64,000 bases of DNA from Gyromitra esculenta (GCA_038503075.1 JBCAML010000020.1:806001-870000), one strand, 5' to 3'; counted from the stretch's first letter, positions 11,964-24,025 are shown. Notes: a model not told the origin generated them from the sequence alone. Numbers and translations are program-made.

Positions 11964-12473
11964 ACTAAGATCATTAACCATTATAGAAATCGAGTGGGTA
12001 TGCTCCTCCATACTGTGCAACCAACACCTTACCCAATCAAGGACAAATATCCTAATTCAGCTTCACATCAATTTTGAAGTAATACATATTTGTGTTAAAG
12101 ATACAACATATAATATAGTAATAGTATTATATCCTACTGCAACTACTACTATCACATATATCTTTCTAGAGCTTCGAACCTCACTTTCTCCTTCACAATG
12201 TAATGGAAGTAACCATTCACTTTACAACCCCAACAATCAGAAGTCAATATTGAATGCTTTGACATTAACCTTTCAATTGTAAATTGCAAAGTTCAAAAGC
12301 AATTTACTCTATCCGTTCACATTGGCCCCTTCAGAGTGACGTGATAGTTATATTATAAAGCATTTTGCATTTCCCTCACTAATAGGTTTCAGCTGCACAT
12401 TACCTGGAAAGCCTTGCATCTTTACTTTAGGCAATGTAGTCAATAGTGCAGGAGCCATTATTCTATACATGAA
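11964..12473. other. Gene-free stretch left of the 28-kb island
   Basis: AT-rich sequence with no coding support and no copy elsewhere in the window. It is presumably the original host DNA into which the outer Gypsy element inserted. Confidence 0.4.
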
Positions 12474-12478
12474 ACAGG

Positions 12479-12929
12479 TCTCACGGTTTGATCCCTCGTT
12501 AAGCCCTTCAGTATCCCTGAAGGTGAGCAGTACTACTTAAGCGAGAGGCCAAGCGACAAGAGTCACAATGTTTCTAGAGGTCCTACGAGGGTCTAACTCA
12601 AGGTGAGTTAAGTGCAAGGGTGTTCACAGTGACAGCGACTGCGGAGATTCTGAGGTAGAATCGTGGTAGTATTTGAAAGAATACAGTAGAAGTAAAGTAA
12701 GAATGTTGCTTAAGGAAAGAAGAGAAAGAGAAACAAGAGCGACCAAAATCCTTCCTTAAATACCCCGCTTTTCGGTAACACCGACAACAACCCGACAACA
12801 ACCGAAACACAAAGACATTATTCCAACAACCCTAAACATAACTGAACAACAAAGAAATTATACAACCATCCAAACAACGATACAATCGCCAGTCAAACCA
12901 CGATTCATCTTCTAATTCAATCCATGAAA
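12479..12929 (-). repeat. Chimeric LTR C: half from O, half from E1
   Basis: Its left part up to about 12720 matches the LTR of O at 40152-40390, including the GCGAGAGGCCAAGC and AGTTAAGTGCAAGG blocks. The right part matches the E1 5' LTR at 19571-19789 instead. The switch falls in the shared block GTTGCTTAAGGAAAGAAG. This is what homologous recombination between the 3' LTR of O and that of E1 inserted within it would leave. The LTR ends TTTCATGGA on the minus strand, overlapping the stop of E1 pol. Confidence 0.75.
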
Positions 12930-13659
12930 GTAGCTCCTCCCTTCAAGCGTGAGCTCCTGCGAATACTAGGAGTAACCAAGGTCTGGATAGTTAAGAACTC
13001 TTTTAGTGCCAAAGTATCTGCAAGGTCTTCAGCGGGTTCCCAGGTAGGGTGAGCATAGCCGGTCCATTCGACAAGGTATTGTTGTTGTCCACGATGAGTT
13101 CGTTGCTCGAGGATTTTTTCAATGAAATATTCCTCCTGCTGGTTAACGATGATTGGAGGTGGAGGGGGTAGGACTTGCCCTGGAAGAGGATCGTTGGCAG
13201 GGGGCTTAAGAAGTGACACGTGAAAGACAGGGTGGTACTTGACTGAAGAAGGAAGATCAATTTCGTACGCAAAAGGTGAGACTATCTTCTTTACTGGGTA
13301 CGGTCCCATCCATTTCCAGTCGAGTTTTCGTGCGTTACGAACTGTCCTAATGTTCTTCATTGACACGAATACCTGGTCGTCGACTTGATAGGCAGGAGCG
13401 GGAGTTCGATGTTTATTAGTAGAGATCTCCTGGATATCTTGGGCTGTCCGAATTTGTATCTTGAGGTAGTCGTATAGGTTTTGCATTGTTGTTGCGAAGT
13501 TAGAAGAGTCTAGGCTTTGAGCGATGGTGGTTGAGGGAACAATAGAGGTATCAAAGCGGGGATGGTAACCGTAGTTTGCAAAGAAAGGCGAAACTTTAGT
13601 AGTAGCCGATTCCTGGTTATTAGCTGAGAATTCTGCCATGGCTAGCCATTTGCTCCAGT

Positions 13660-14607
13660 TGTTATACCTGTACCTTTTGAAGGAGTTCCTGGCCCAGAAG
13701 TTACCCTATCTTTGGAGTTACCCTACTTTAGCACCTTCCGGATCGGGACTGGAGCCTGTTACCCTGCCTCCAATCCTTCCAGTAGGTATAGTATTTGGAG
13801 AAGGGGGGACAGCACCAGAAAAGACCTGTCCCGGAGGGCAAAAGTAACCCCTAGGCCGTCAAGCAAAACCGTCCGGCGGAATGGGACCCGGAGGGTATGT
13901 AGGGGAAGTGTCTGGCTTCGCTGTGGTTCAAACGGATTGCGAATCGGACCAAAACTGGCGGAGTTACAGACTGACAAAGATAAGGGAACGCAATGCTACG
14001 CGACGATTCGGATAGGCGAAATGATCGTCTCGAAGAGACGAACGCAATGAAGACGAATACGTAACTCCCGTGTTACCGACATGCATACTGCTCGGAGAAT
14101 CGCGGATCGGGGCCAGGGAACTCAATGGGGTATCGGGTATGGAGATAAGGCGAAGTGGTTTCATGTTGTCATAGTAGTTAGCGCCTCTACACCACACTAC
14201 ACCCAAACATAGTAGAGAGGAGGCATTATAAATACTCTCGCAGTGGATGTAAACTCTGAGTCGGATCATTAGCGACGAAGAACGAGCCTTATCAATATTA
14301 TATTGTTTCTAGCAAAATTACTTCCGTGCAATTTACTCTATTACTTGTGAATTACTTTTATCTCGCTTAGCAAGGCTTTGGCCCTTCAGCGTTAGTTATT
14401 AAAACCTTACTATTGGAAGTTCTTCACGGAACTTTGCTCGATCCCTACTATGAACCCTACGGTTATCTTTTAGCGGTTCATAAGAAGCAGTTAGGACTTA
14501 CGCCTGTGTATTGTGTTGCGGATAGCAACCGGGCAGGTTATAGCGTCTAGATTGTTATCTAAAGCTTCTTGGAGATTTCCTGTGCGGTAAGAAGTACCGG
14601 TCTTACA
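13660..14607 (+). repeat. Solo LTR family A in E1 integrase
   Basis: This 948-bp LTR has canonical TG...CA ends (TGTTATACC to GGTCTTACA) and the target duplication CCAGT at 13655-13659 and 14608-14612. Its 3' third is shared with 25430-26159 and 1-612. The 5' part (U3) is different and longer, so it represents a variant of the family. Confidence 0.9.
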
Positions 14608-15727
14608 CCAGTCTCCTTGTTGATAGGACACGTATGAGCGCAGGTATTGTTCCATAACTCCATTTAGTCGTTCCGTCTGTCTATCGGTTTCTGGGTGGAA
14701 TGCCGTAGACATTCGAGCCTGGATTCCTAAGCGTTTGCAGAGCTCCTTCCAGAAGTGGGCTGTAAACTGTGTGCCTCGGTCGGAAGTAACGTACGTAGGT
14801 AGCCCATGGAGTTTCCATACATATTGAAGGTATAAGTCGGCGACGTCTCGAGAGTTGACCGTAGTATTACAAGGGATTAGATGGCGCATTTTGGATAGGC
14901 GATCTATGATGACCAAGATAGCATCATAACCCTCGGATTCTGGGAGGCCTGTAACGAAATCCATCGAGATCTCTTGCCAAGGGCGATTCGGAATAGGCAA
15001 CGGGCGGAGAACTCCTTGGGTGCGTTGGGTAACTGGTTTTGCTTTTTGGCATATATGGCAGTTACGCACATAGCGGCCGATAGATTCCCTCATCTTTGGC
15101 CAGTAAAAACTTCTACTTATTAATTCGAAGGTTTTATCTCGTCCAGGGTGTCCTGCAGCGGGGGCGTCATGATGTCTTCTAATAAGCTCTAGGCGAAGAG
15201 GGTCAAAGTCGGGCACATAGAGTTTCTCCCGATAGTATAGTCGGTTATTTTCCTCCGTACATTCACTTAAAGTGATCTCTTTTGATTGTCGGTCCTTGTT
15301 CTTTAACGCTAAAAGTATTTTTTCTGGGAACTTGTCAGCGATATACCCTTCTAGGAAGAGTTTTTTCAAGGGGGCGTCCAGTTCAGCGGCTTCATTTGAT
15401 AAAGAAGCCGACAACAAATTTATCTTGGGATCAATGTTCTCCTTCTTTAGCACCACCTGGCTCTGGTGTGCTAACCGTTCATCCCCTTCCTTGGGGAGAT
15501 CTCCTGATCTCCTGGTTAACGCATCCGGCTTTCCTCCTTGGCTTCCCAGTCTATAGGTGATCACAAAATCAAAGCGTGATAGGTATTCAGCCCATCTGGC
15601 TTGGCGACGGTTGAGTTGTTTAGTGCTCATAAAATACTCAAGGTTTTTGTGATCGCTGATGACGTCAATTGGGTGTTTTGAGCCTTCCAGTTCCGGACGC
15701 CATTCTTCAAAGACTCGGATGATGGCA

Positions 15728-16142
15728 TTTCACGGATGAAGTGAAATGATGGGTTAGGGTTCGGGAAGTAATGGTTGCAATGGATGATGGTTTCTTTATA
15801 ATGTCTTTGTTGTTCGGCTGTGTTTCGGTTATGAGTCACGAGAGGGATTGCGGGGTATATAAGGGATGGATCTTAGACGGTTGTTACGGTTTTCTTCTCT
15901 TTTCCTTAAGCAACGTTCTCAGTTTACTTCTTCTGTATTGTTTTAATACTATCTCGATTCTACTTCAGAATCCTCGCGGTCGCTGTCGCTGTAAAAACAC
16001 TCTCACACTTAACTCGCCTGGAGTTAGACCCACGTAGGACTTGTAGACAACTTCGTCACTCTTATCGCAACAGTTCTCGTTTAAGTAGCTCTGCTCACCT
16101 TCTGGGATACAGAAGGGCTTAGACTGGGACTGAACCGTGAGA
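15728..16142 (+). repeat. Solo LTR family C in E1 RNase H
   Basis: This 415-bp LTR runs from TTTCACGGA to AACCGTGAGA with target duplication TGGCA at 15723-15727 and 16143-16147. It splits the RNase H sequence between ELLA and IIRVFEEW. Its orientation is opposite to the host element. Confidence 0.9.
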
Positions 16143-17946
16143 TGGCAAGTAGTTCCTTATCGTAGATTTCGTAGTTACATTCCGCAGGTGAGTGCCCCTT
16201 TGAAAAGAAGGCTACGGGATGTAGGATTCCTGCGTCATCGTACTGAGATAAGACTCCGCCTGATACGAAGTCTGAAGCGTCGGTTTCCACAATGATTTTT
16301 TTGTCAGGATCAAAGTGGATCAGGATAGGGGCAGTGGTGAATGCATGTTTTAGATATTCGAAGGCGATATCGGCTTCGACGGTCCATTCGAAGTTAATGC
16401 TTTTTCTTGTAAGGGCAGTAAGAGGTGAAGCGAGTTTCGAGAATCCCAGGATAAATCGGCGGCAGAAATTAGCAAACCCTAAAAATGCTTGCACATCTTT
16501 AACACTCTTTGGAGTTCCCCATTCTCGGACGGCTTTTAATTTCTCTTCGTCCATCTTGATGCCGTCGGGAGTGAGGATTAGGCCTAGATATTTTGTCGTC
16601 TGTACCTCAAACTCACATTTCTCGGGTTTAAGGAGAATGTTATTATCCTTTAGCGTCTGTAGAACCTTTCGAACATGAGTTTGATGTTCGCCGAAGGTAT
16701 CACTGTAGATGAGAATGTCGTCTAGGTATGCGGTACAAAAGATATCTAGGTATTCAGTGAGGCAGTCGTTCACAAAGCATTGGAAGGTGCCGGGAGCGTT
16801 GATTAGTCCAAAGGGCATCACCTGATATTCGTAGAGACCATAGCGGGTTCGGAAAGCGGTTTTCCATTCCTCTCCGTCGGCGATTCGAATTTGATGATAA
16901 CCGTCGCGGAGGTCGAGTTTGGTATACCATTGAGCTTTCGCTAATCGGTCCAGAGTTTCTCGTATAAGGGGGGAAGTGTATCGATCCTTGACTGTAATGG
17001 CGTTTAGGCCTCTATAGTCAACACATAGTCGGAGGGAGCCGTCTGCTTTCTTTACGAACAATACAGGGAAGCCGGCGGGAGAGGAGCTAGCGCGAATGAA
17101 ACCTTTCTCTAGGTTATCTTCGATGTACTTCTTAAGAACAATAAGTTCCTCTCTTGACATCCCATAGAGTGGTCCAAATGGTGCATCTTTTCCTTCCATT
17201 AGTTGTATTTTATGGTCGTAGGGGCGGCGTGGGGGTAGTCCTTGTGCTTTTGCTTTGTCGAACATGTCTAGGAAGTCATGATACTCAGCGGGGATCCTAG
17301 ACTTCCATTCTTCCTTAGTTGTCGTATTGTCTATGAGTTTGTTTATCTCATAGAGGGACATGGCGTAGGCTTGGTGGGTGCGTTTCCTAGTGAGAGTCCT
17401 AAAGCTGGCAGCGCCGATAAAGGACATGTTCAGTCTGGGGGGAGCAGGGATTGATGGGGAGACGACGACAGGGGAGTGAGGGGCGCAGTGGGTGGTGCAG
17501 AGTTTAGAATTAAACTCAATGCGTTTATTGGTGAACTGTAGATGCACATCGTGATGTTTCATCCATGGTATTCCTAAGACCAAGGGGTAGTGACCTAATT
17601 GAGTTACAAAACAGGGCGCTTGTTCTTGGTGGTTTCTAATGGATAAGTGAAGTTTGGCGATGTGGGTGATATCTCCGGAGGCAACAGGGCGTCCATCGAT
17701 AACTTCAAGTTGTCGGGGTGTTTTTAGGGGAGTAAGGGGAAGAGAATGGTGACTCGCGAATTTCTGATCGATAAATGCAAACCCTGAGGCCCCAGTGTCT
17801 AGTAAAGCGTGTGTGTTTATAATTTTATTGCTATGGGAAATCTTGCATGCTACTACAAAGTGTTCCCCATCCAATTGATCCTCCACGCTTATACCGGAAA
17901 CAGAAAACCCCGAAATAGAAAATGCAGATAAAGGTAAGAAATTTGA

Positions 17947-17991
17947 AACCAAGGTTGGGTCACTGATCGACCTTGGTTGAACTAGTTTAAA
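17947..17991 (-). promoter_or_regulatory. -1 ribosomal frameshift signal of E1 gag-pol
   Basis: On the minus strand the gag frame reads GCT TTA AAC TAG. The heptamer TTTAAAC (17985-17991) fits the X XXY YYZ slippery rule and is followed at once by the gag stop. After a 6-nt spacer comes an 8-bp stem (17971-17978 with 17947-17954, AACCAAGG/CCTTGGTT) and a 16-nt loop. A -1 slip enters exactly the pol frame. The same layout is present in E2 (24026-24069) and O (38739-38783). Confidence 0.85.
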
Positions 17992-19272
17992 GCCTCGCTT
18001 GAGGCGTTTGCAGACTCTAGGGCAAAAAATTGAGGCGGGAGAGGTGGCGGTGGTAAGGAAGAGGCCGGGGGTGTACGATTAGCAGGTGGGGCGGTGAGGG
18101 CTCCTCTCATCATAGGTTTTTTGGGAGCAGAGGGGCAATTGGCGTAGGAGTGATCCGGGGCGGCACAGAACATGCACTTTCCAGTGGCGCGGTGCCACTG
18201 TTTCTCTTCCTCCAAGAGTTTTCTTCGTCCGTTAACCATTGTGTATCGTTGGTCTTGAGGAGGGCGAGAAAGGTTGCTAGTACGTCCGAAAGACAGGTCC
18301 ATAGGGGCTAGTCCTCCTGGGGTAAAGGAGGAAGCAGGGGTGAAGGCGGCGGGGGCACTGAATTGGCCCATGTTGTCCCTGGCGTTTCCCCGTTTCTCTG
18401 CCTTACGGGCTCGGATACGGTTATCCAGTCGGGTAAGGGTGAGAATCATCTCCGGGAGGTTAGCAGGGGCGATCAGTGCAAACACCATGGCTTCTTTAAC
18501 TCCTCTGACATGCCGTGTTCCAATGCGTCCATCTTCGAGTCCTCGTCGAAATTCAGCTGGCCCATGATTCTTTGGAAGTCGGCTAAATAGGCCAAGAAAT
18601 CACGCTTTCCTTGGCGGAGCTGATGGAGTTCTCGTCGAGCAGTGCCAGTTGGGTCTGGGTCTCGAAACGCAGTTTCCAAGGCGGTGATAAGTTCTTCTGC
18701 GTTGTTCCAAGTGGTGAGGCCTGAGGGGAGAACCGTGTGACGGACCTGTTCTAGGGCTGCTCCTTCTAGTCGATTGATAGTGTAAAGTATCATAGTGGTT
18801 TCATTGGCGAAGCGGTCTCGGTTGACGGTTAACTTGGAGCGTAATTGGAGAATTAAGCCGGGGAGTTTTGCTCGGGATCCATCGAACTTTTCTGGGTCCG
18901 GCATGTGTTCTGATCGGTGGATATTTGACGGCGGGTGGGGGTAGCTGTAAGGTTGGGTGGAGCGGGGGGCGCTTGGGTGGCGGATCGAGCTTCATTCCGT
19001 TCTTGTCGAAGTTGAGCAATTAGGCTGGCGGCTCCGGTAACCCGTTGGTCTTGTTCCGTCGCATGACGGAGGGCATTATCGGTTTGGATCCTGGCAGTAT
19101 TGAGTTTTACCTCATTTTCCCGTTCGCTTTCCTGGAGGACGTCAATCTGGTCTTCCAGGGCTTGGTTCAGTTCCCTGAGTTCATTGTATAGCTCTGCAGG
19201 GTCGTCTCGGTAGGCCTGAGCGAAGGCTTCTCTAGTGGGAAAGCGTTTCGCGGCGACGGCGGCTCCTTCCAT
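17982..19272 (-). pseudogene. gag: E1 gag, two frameshifts
   Basis: Gag capsid-nucleocapsid precursor of E1. It begins with ATG at 19272, then a coiled-coil-like N-terminal part (ELRELNQALEDQIDVLQESE), a capsid-like region (ILQLRSKLTVNRDRF..., YTINRLEGAALEQV) and a single CCHC zinc knuckle (CMFCAAPDHSYANC) near the end, then a proline-rich tail. The frame changes around 18850-18900 and again around 18480, when compared with the intact 443-aa E2 gag, so no full-length Gag can be made. It ends at the TAG that forms part of the frameshift signal. Confidence 0.85.
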
Positions 19273-19341
19273 GGTGGAAGAGTGTTAGGTGTACTGGAGA
19301 TGGTAGAGTGGTAGAAGGTGTAGATGTTGGAAGCAACGTAA

Positions 19342-19789
19342 TCTCACGGTTGAGTCCCTCGTTAAGCCCTTCAGTATCCCTGAAGGTGAGCAGTGCTACT
19401 TAATGAGGTATCAACGCGTTCAAAGAGTGCAGCGTTTCTACAGGTTCTACGATGGGTCTATCTCAAGGCGAGATAAGTGCAGCGAGGTGAACAGCGACAG
19501 CGAGGATTCTAAGATAGAATCGAGATAGTATTTCCAACAAGTACAGAAGAAGGTAAACGAGAACGTTGCTTAAGGAAAGAAGAGAAAGAGAAACAAGAGC
19601 GACCAAAATCCTTCCTTAAATACCCCGCTTTTCGGTAACACCGACAACAACCCGACAACAACCGAAACACAAAGACATTATTCCAACAACCCTAAACATA
19701 ACTGAACAACAAAGAAATTATACAACCATCCAAACAACGATACAATCGCCAGTCAAACCACGATTCATCTTCTAATTCAATCCATGAAA
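19342..19789 (-). repeat. 5' LTR of E1 (family C)
   Basis: This 448-bp LTR starts at TCTCACGG and ends CCATGAAA on the plus strand. It is followed on the plus strand by a truncated LTR of O that starts at AAGAAGAAGACATAAGCG. The leader between this LTR and the gag start is only about 70 bp. The right half is nearly identical to 12720-12929. Confidence 0.85.
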
Positions 19790-19965
19790 AAGAAGAAGAC
19801 ATAAGCGAAGAAAATCCATCTCTTAAATACCCCGCTTTTCAACCATTATGACTCATAGCCAAGAAATAACCAAAGACAAACGAAACACAAAGACATTGTA
19901 TCCTTAACCGAAACCACAACCCCTTGCAAGATCCTTGACCCGATTATTTCTTTGTATCCGTGAAA
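19790..19965 (-). repeat. Truncated 3' LTR of O
   Basis: These 176 bp match the right half of the O 5' LTR at 40393-40571, including CATAAGCGAAGAAAATCC and the end TTGTATCC[G/A]TGAAA. The missing left half is found at 12479-12720, on the other side of E1. This is the main evidence that E1 inserted into this LTR. Confidence 0.75.
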
Positions 19966-22900
19966 GTAGCCCCCCTCTTTAAGTGTGAGCTCCTGCGAAC
20001 GCGAGGTAATTCCGTAGGAATTATACTGAGAAATGCATCGAGAGCGGCGGTATCTTCAAGATCTTCGGCCGGTTCCCAGGTGGGGTGAGCATAGCCTGTC
20101 CATTCGACGAGGTACTGTTGTTTCCCGCAGTATGTTTGTCGATCCAGGATTTTCTCGATGTAATATTCTTCCTGGTCATTAACAACAACGGGGACGGGTG
20201 GAGGAATTTCTTGGCCAGGAAGAGCATCATGGGCTGCTGGTTTCAGTAAAGAAACATGAAAGACGGGATGGTGTTTAACTGAACTCGGGAGGTCGATCTC
20301 ATCGGCGAAGGGTGACACTATCTTTTTTATCGGGTACGGTCCCATCCATTTCCAGTCCAATTTTCTTGCATTACAAGTTGTTTGGATATTCTTCATCGAT
20401 ATGAAGACCTGATCCTCGACTTGGTAAGCTGGGGCTGGCGTACGATGTTTATTCGTAGCGGTTTCCTGGATATCCTGGGCAACTCTTATCTGCGTTCGTA
20501 AATAGTCGTAGAGTTCTTGCATCGTCCGACTGAACAAGGCGGCGTCCAGACTTTGTGCACTGGCTTTGGTTGGAAGGATCGTGGTATCGAAACAAGGATG
20601 ATACCCATAGTTGGCGAAGAAGGGGGAAACCTTGGTGCTAGCTGAATCCTGGTTATTCGCGGAAAACTCAGCCATTGGCAACCACTTATTCTAATCTCTT
20701 TGTTGATAGGACACATAGGAACTTTCATGGATGGTTGTTAGGTCGCTTAATGGATGGTATGGTTGTTTAATCGCGTTGTTTTGTTATTGTTCGATACGTT
20801 TCCCTTGGTTTCCGTTACAATGAGTCATGCGTTTGTCATCAAAGAGATGGATTATGGGTATATAAGCGAAGGGTTTTCCCCTCTTGTTGTACTTTTCTTT
20901 CTTCTCTCTTTAAGCAACGTCTTCTATCGTACACTCTTGTATTTTACAATACAAACCTCGGTTATACCTCATAACCTTCGCTGTCGCTGTCCTCAAGTCC
21001 TCTATACTTGAACACTTCGTAGAGCCTGTGGAATCTCGCAAAACACTCTCGTCGCTTGGTTTTCCCTTCAAGTAGCACTGCTCATCTCGGGGGATACCTG
21101 AGAGCTTGAAGATAAACCTCGCCCCTTGAGAGGAACGTAGGTATTGTTTCATTACGGCATTCAATTTCTCCGTTTGTCCATCAGTCTCAGGGTGAAAGGC
21201 TGTCAACATTCGAGCTTGGATCCCAAGCCGCTGACAGAGATCCCTCCAGAAGTGGGCAGTAAACTGAGTTCCTCGGTCAGATGTGACAAAACTAGGTAGG
21301 CCGTGGAGTTTCCAGATATGTTGCAAGTAAAGATCAGCCACGTCTCGGGAATTAACAGTGGTATTGCAGGGGATTAGATGCCGCATTTTTGATAGGCAAT
21401 CAACAACCACCATAATAGCATCGTAACCATCTGATTCCGGGAGGCCTGTGACAAAGTCCATTGAGATTTCTTGCCAGGGGCGGTTTGGAATGGGCAGAAG
21501 ACGGAGGACGTTTTGGGTTCGTTGAGTTGTGGGTTTTGCTTTCTGGCAGGTATGACAGTTACGAACATACCTGCCAATTGATTCCCGCATTTTTGGCCAA
21601 TAAAAACTTCTAGAGAGAAGTTCAAAAGTCTTGTCTCGTCCTGAGTGTCCTGCCGCTGGGGTATCGTGATGTCTTCGAATAAGCTCAAGTCTCAGAGGAT
21701 CGAAATCGGGGACATAGAAGCATTCTCGGTAACATAGGAGGCCTTGGTTATTACTGCATTCGCTCAGAGTGATCTCCTTTGACTGTTGTTCTTTATTTTC
21801 CAGTGCTGCGAGTATCTTTTGAGGGAATCTATCAGTACCATAACCTTCTTTAAAGAGTTTTGATAGGGAGGCTTCCAATTCAGCGGCTTCATTTGATAAA
21901 GAAGCCGACAACAAACTTAGCTTTGGATCTATATTTTCCTTTTTTTAGCACCACCTGGCTTTGGTGTGCTAACCGTTCATCTCCTTCCTTGGGGAGATCT
22001 CCTGATCTCCTGGTCAAAGCATCGGGTTTACCTCCTTGGGTCCCTGGTCTATACGCAATTACGAAGTCGAAGCGTGATAGGTATTCAGCCCATCTAGCCT
22101 GTCGGCGGTTAAGTTGCTTGGTACTCATAAAGTACTCAAGGTTCTTGTGGTCGCTGGTGACATCGATGGGGTGCTTTGAGCCTTCTAGTTCCGGTCGCCA
22201 TTCTTCAAACACTCGGATTATGGCCAGTAACTCCTTGTCATAAATCTCATAGTTACACTCTGCAGGGGAGTGTTTTTTTGAGAAAAAGGCTACCGGGTGT
22301 AATACTCCTGCATCATCGTATTGAGATAGCACTCCTCCTGATATGAAATCGGAGGCGTCGGTTTCCACGATGATTTTCTTATCAGGGTTGAAGTGGATGA
22401 GGATTGGAGTGGTGGTGAAGGCATATTTTAGGTTCTCGAAGGCAATGTCCACCTCTATAGTCCATTCGAAAGTAATGCCTTTTTTTGTTAAGGCCGTGAG
22501 AGGTGAGGCGAGTTTGGAAAAACCCAGAATAAAGCGACGGTAGAAATTAGCAAAGCCTAGAAAGGCTTGTACGTCTTTGATACTCTTAGGGGTGCCCCAT
22601 TCCCTTACTGCCTTCAGTTTCTCTTCGTCCATCTTGATGCCGTCAGGGGTAAGGATGAGGCCTAGGTACTTGGTCGTCTGTACCTCGAACTCGCATTTCT
22701 CCAGTTTGAGCAAGATGTCGTTGTCCTTGAGTGTTTGGAGTACCTTTTGTACATGAACCTGATGCTCCGCAAAGGTATCACTATAAATTAGGATATCATC
22801 AAGGTAGGCCGTACAGAAGATATCTAGGTACTCGGTGAGGCAATCATTAACAAATTGTTGGAAGGTCCCAGGGGCGTTGGTCAAACCGAACGGCATGACT

Positions 22901-24023
22901 TGATATTCGTATAAGCCGTAGCGGGTGCGAAAGGCTGTCTTCCACTCATCCCCCTCGGCAACGTGTACTTGGTGATAACCGTCACGGAGGTCTAATTTGG
23001 TATACCATTGTGCCTTGGCTAGCCGGTCTAACGTTTTTCTAATGGGTGGGGAGGTGTAACGATCTTTGACAGTGATTGCTTTCAAGCCTCAGTAATCCAC
23101 ACATAGTCTTAGAGAACCATCAGCTTTCTTGACGAAGAGGACAGGAGATCCGGCGGGGGAAGAACTGGCATGAATAAAGCCTTTTTCCAGATTATCCTCA
23201 ATATATTTTTTCAATACAATGAGTTCCTCTCGTGACATTCCATACAGTGGTCCGAAGGGGGTGTCTTTTCCTTCTATTAATTGTATTTTATGATCATAGG
23301 ATCGACGTGGAGGCAGTCCTTGGGCTTTTCTCTTATCAAACATATCCAAAAAGTCATGATACTCAACGGGGATCCTTTCCTTCCATTCTTCCTTAGTGGT
23401 CTTCTCTGCTAAGATTTGGTTAATTTCATAGAGAGACATGGCATAGGCTTGTAAGGAGCGTTTCCTGGTAAGTGTTCGAAAGCTGGCAGCACCAATAAAT
23501 GACAGGTTCAGCTTGGGAGGAGTAACGATTGAGGGAGTGGAGACCACTGGGGAGTGTGGGGCGCAATGGGTGGTGCAGAGCTTAGAATTAAACTCAATGC
23601 ATTTATCGGCGAAATGAAGATGAACATCGTGATGGTTCATCCAGGGGATTCCAAGCACAAGTGGATAGTGGCCTAGTTGGGTCACGAAGCAGGGGATGCG
23701 TTCTTGATGTTGTTGGATCGACATATTGAGGTTAGCAATATGGGTAATGTCTCCCGAGGCAACAGTACGGCCGTCAATAACTTCGAGTTGTCTAGGTGTT
23801 TTTAAAGGGAAAAGAGGTAAAGAATGGTGACTCGCAAATTCCTTATCGATGAAAGCGAATCCTGAGGCTCCAGTGTCTAACAGTGCGTGGGTTTGAATAT
23901 TTTTTTTATTATGGGAAATGCTACAAGAAATAACAAAATGTTCCCCATCCAATTCTTCCTCCACGCACATGCCTGATACTGAAAACCCTGAGATAGAAAA
24001 CGCAGACAAAGGTAAAGAAAAAG
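19944..24023 (-). pseudogene. pol: E2/O pol polyprotein, several breaks
   Basis: Minus-strand pol in the same order as E1: protease (LLDTGAS), RT with YLDD, RNase H, integrase with HHCC and DDE motifs, and chromodomain (ILDRQTYCG...YLVEWTGY). Breaks: a TGA at 23086-23088 replaces the Arg codon in VDYRGL (CGA to TGA); a +1 A in an A7 run near 21950 shifts the frame after VVLKK; a solo LTR at 20723-21131 splits the integrase; and TGG has become TAG near 20694 in the block YQQ.D.W. The 5' part should belong to E2 and the 3' end to O, because the LTR types at the two ends differ. The crossover lies somewhere between about 21980 and 19966. Confidence 0.85.
20723..21131 (+). repeat. Solo LTR family B in E2 integrase
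   Basis: This 409-bp LTR runs from TTTCATGGATGG to CCTTGAGA with target duplication GGAAC at 20718-20722 and 21132-21136. It has a TATA-like GGGTATATAAGCG near 20855. It is the reference copy for family B in this window. Confidence 0.92.
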
Positions 24024-24025
24024 GA

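Larger units (their letters stand above)
12917..17952 (-). pseudogene. pol: E1 pol polyprotein, split by two nested LTRs
   Basis: Read on the minus strand, the segments 17952-16143, 15722-14613 and 13659-12917, with the nested LTRs and one copy of each target duplication left out, form one open frame of 1,220 codons with no stop. In order: aspartic protease (LLDTGAS, about residue 52), reverse transcriptase (catalytic YLDD, about residue 408), RNase H (ETDASDF...), integrase with HHCC zinc finger (RRHHD...GH...CHICQ) and DDE residues (MDFVTG, TSDRGTQF, HPETD...E), and a C-terminal chromodomain (EKILEQRT...YLVEWTGY...WEP). The stop lies inside the LTR (TTTCATGGATTGA). It is translated as a Gag fusion by -1 frameshifting at 17985. 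Only the two insertions disable it, so pol decayed little before they landed. Confidence 0.88.
12720..19789 (-). mobile_element. Gypsy element E1 (chromovirus), nested in the 3' LTR of O
   Basis: Order on the minus strand is 5' LTR (19342-19789), short leader, gag (19272-17982), -1 frameshift signal, pol with protease, RT, RNase H, integrase and chromodomain (to 12917), and partial 3' LTR. Two solo LTRs are nested inside (13660-14607 and 15728-16142). Without them the element is about 5.7 kb, normal for fungal chromoviruses. A polypurine stretch (GAAGGGAGGAGC) lies just before the 3' LTR. The right flank is the remainder of the LTR of O. Confidence 0.85.
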
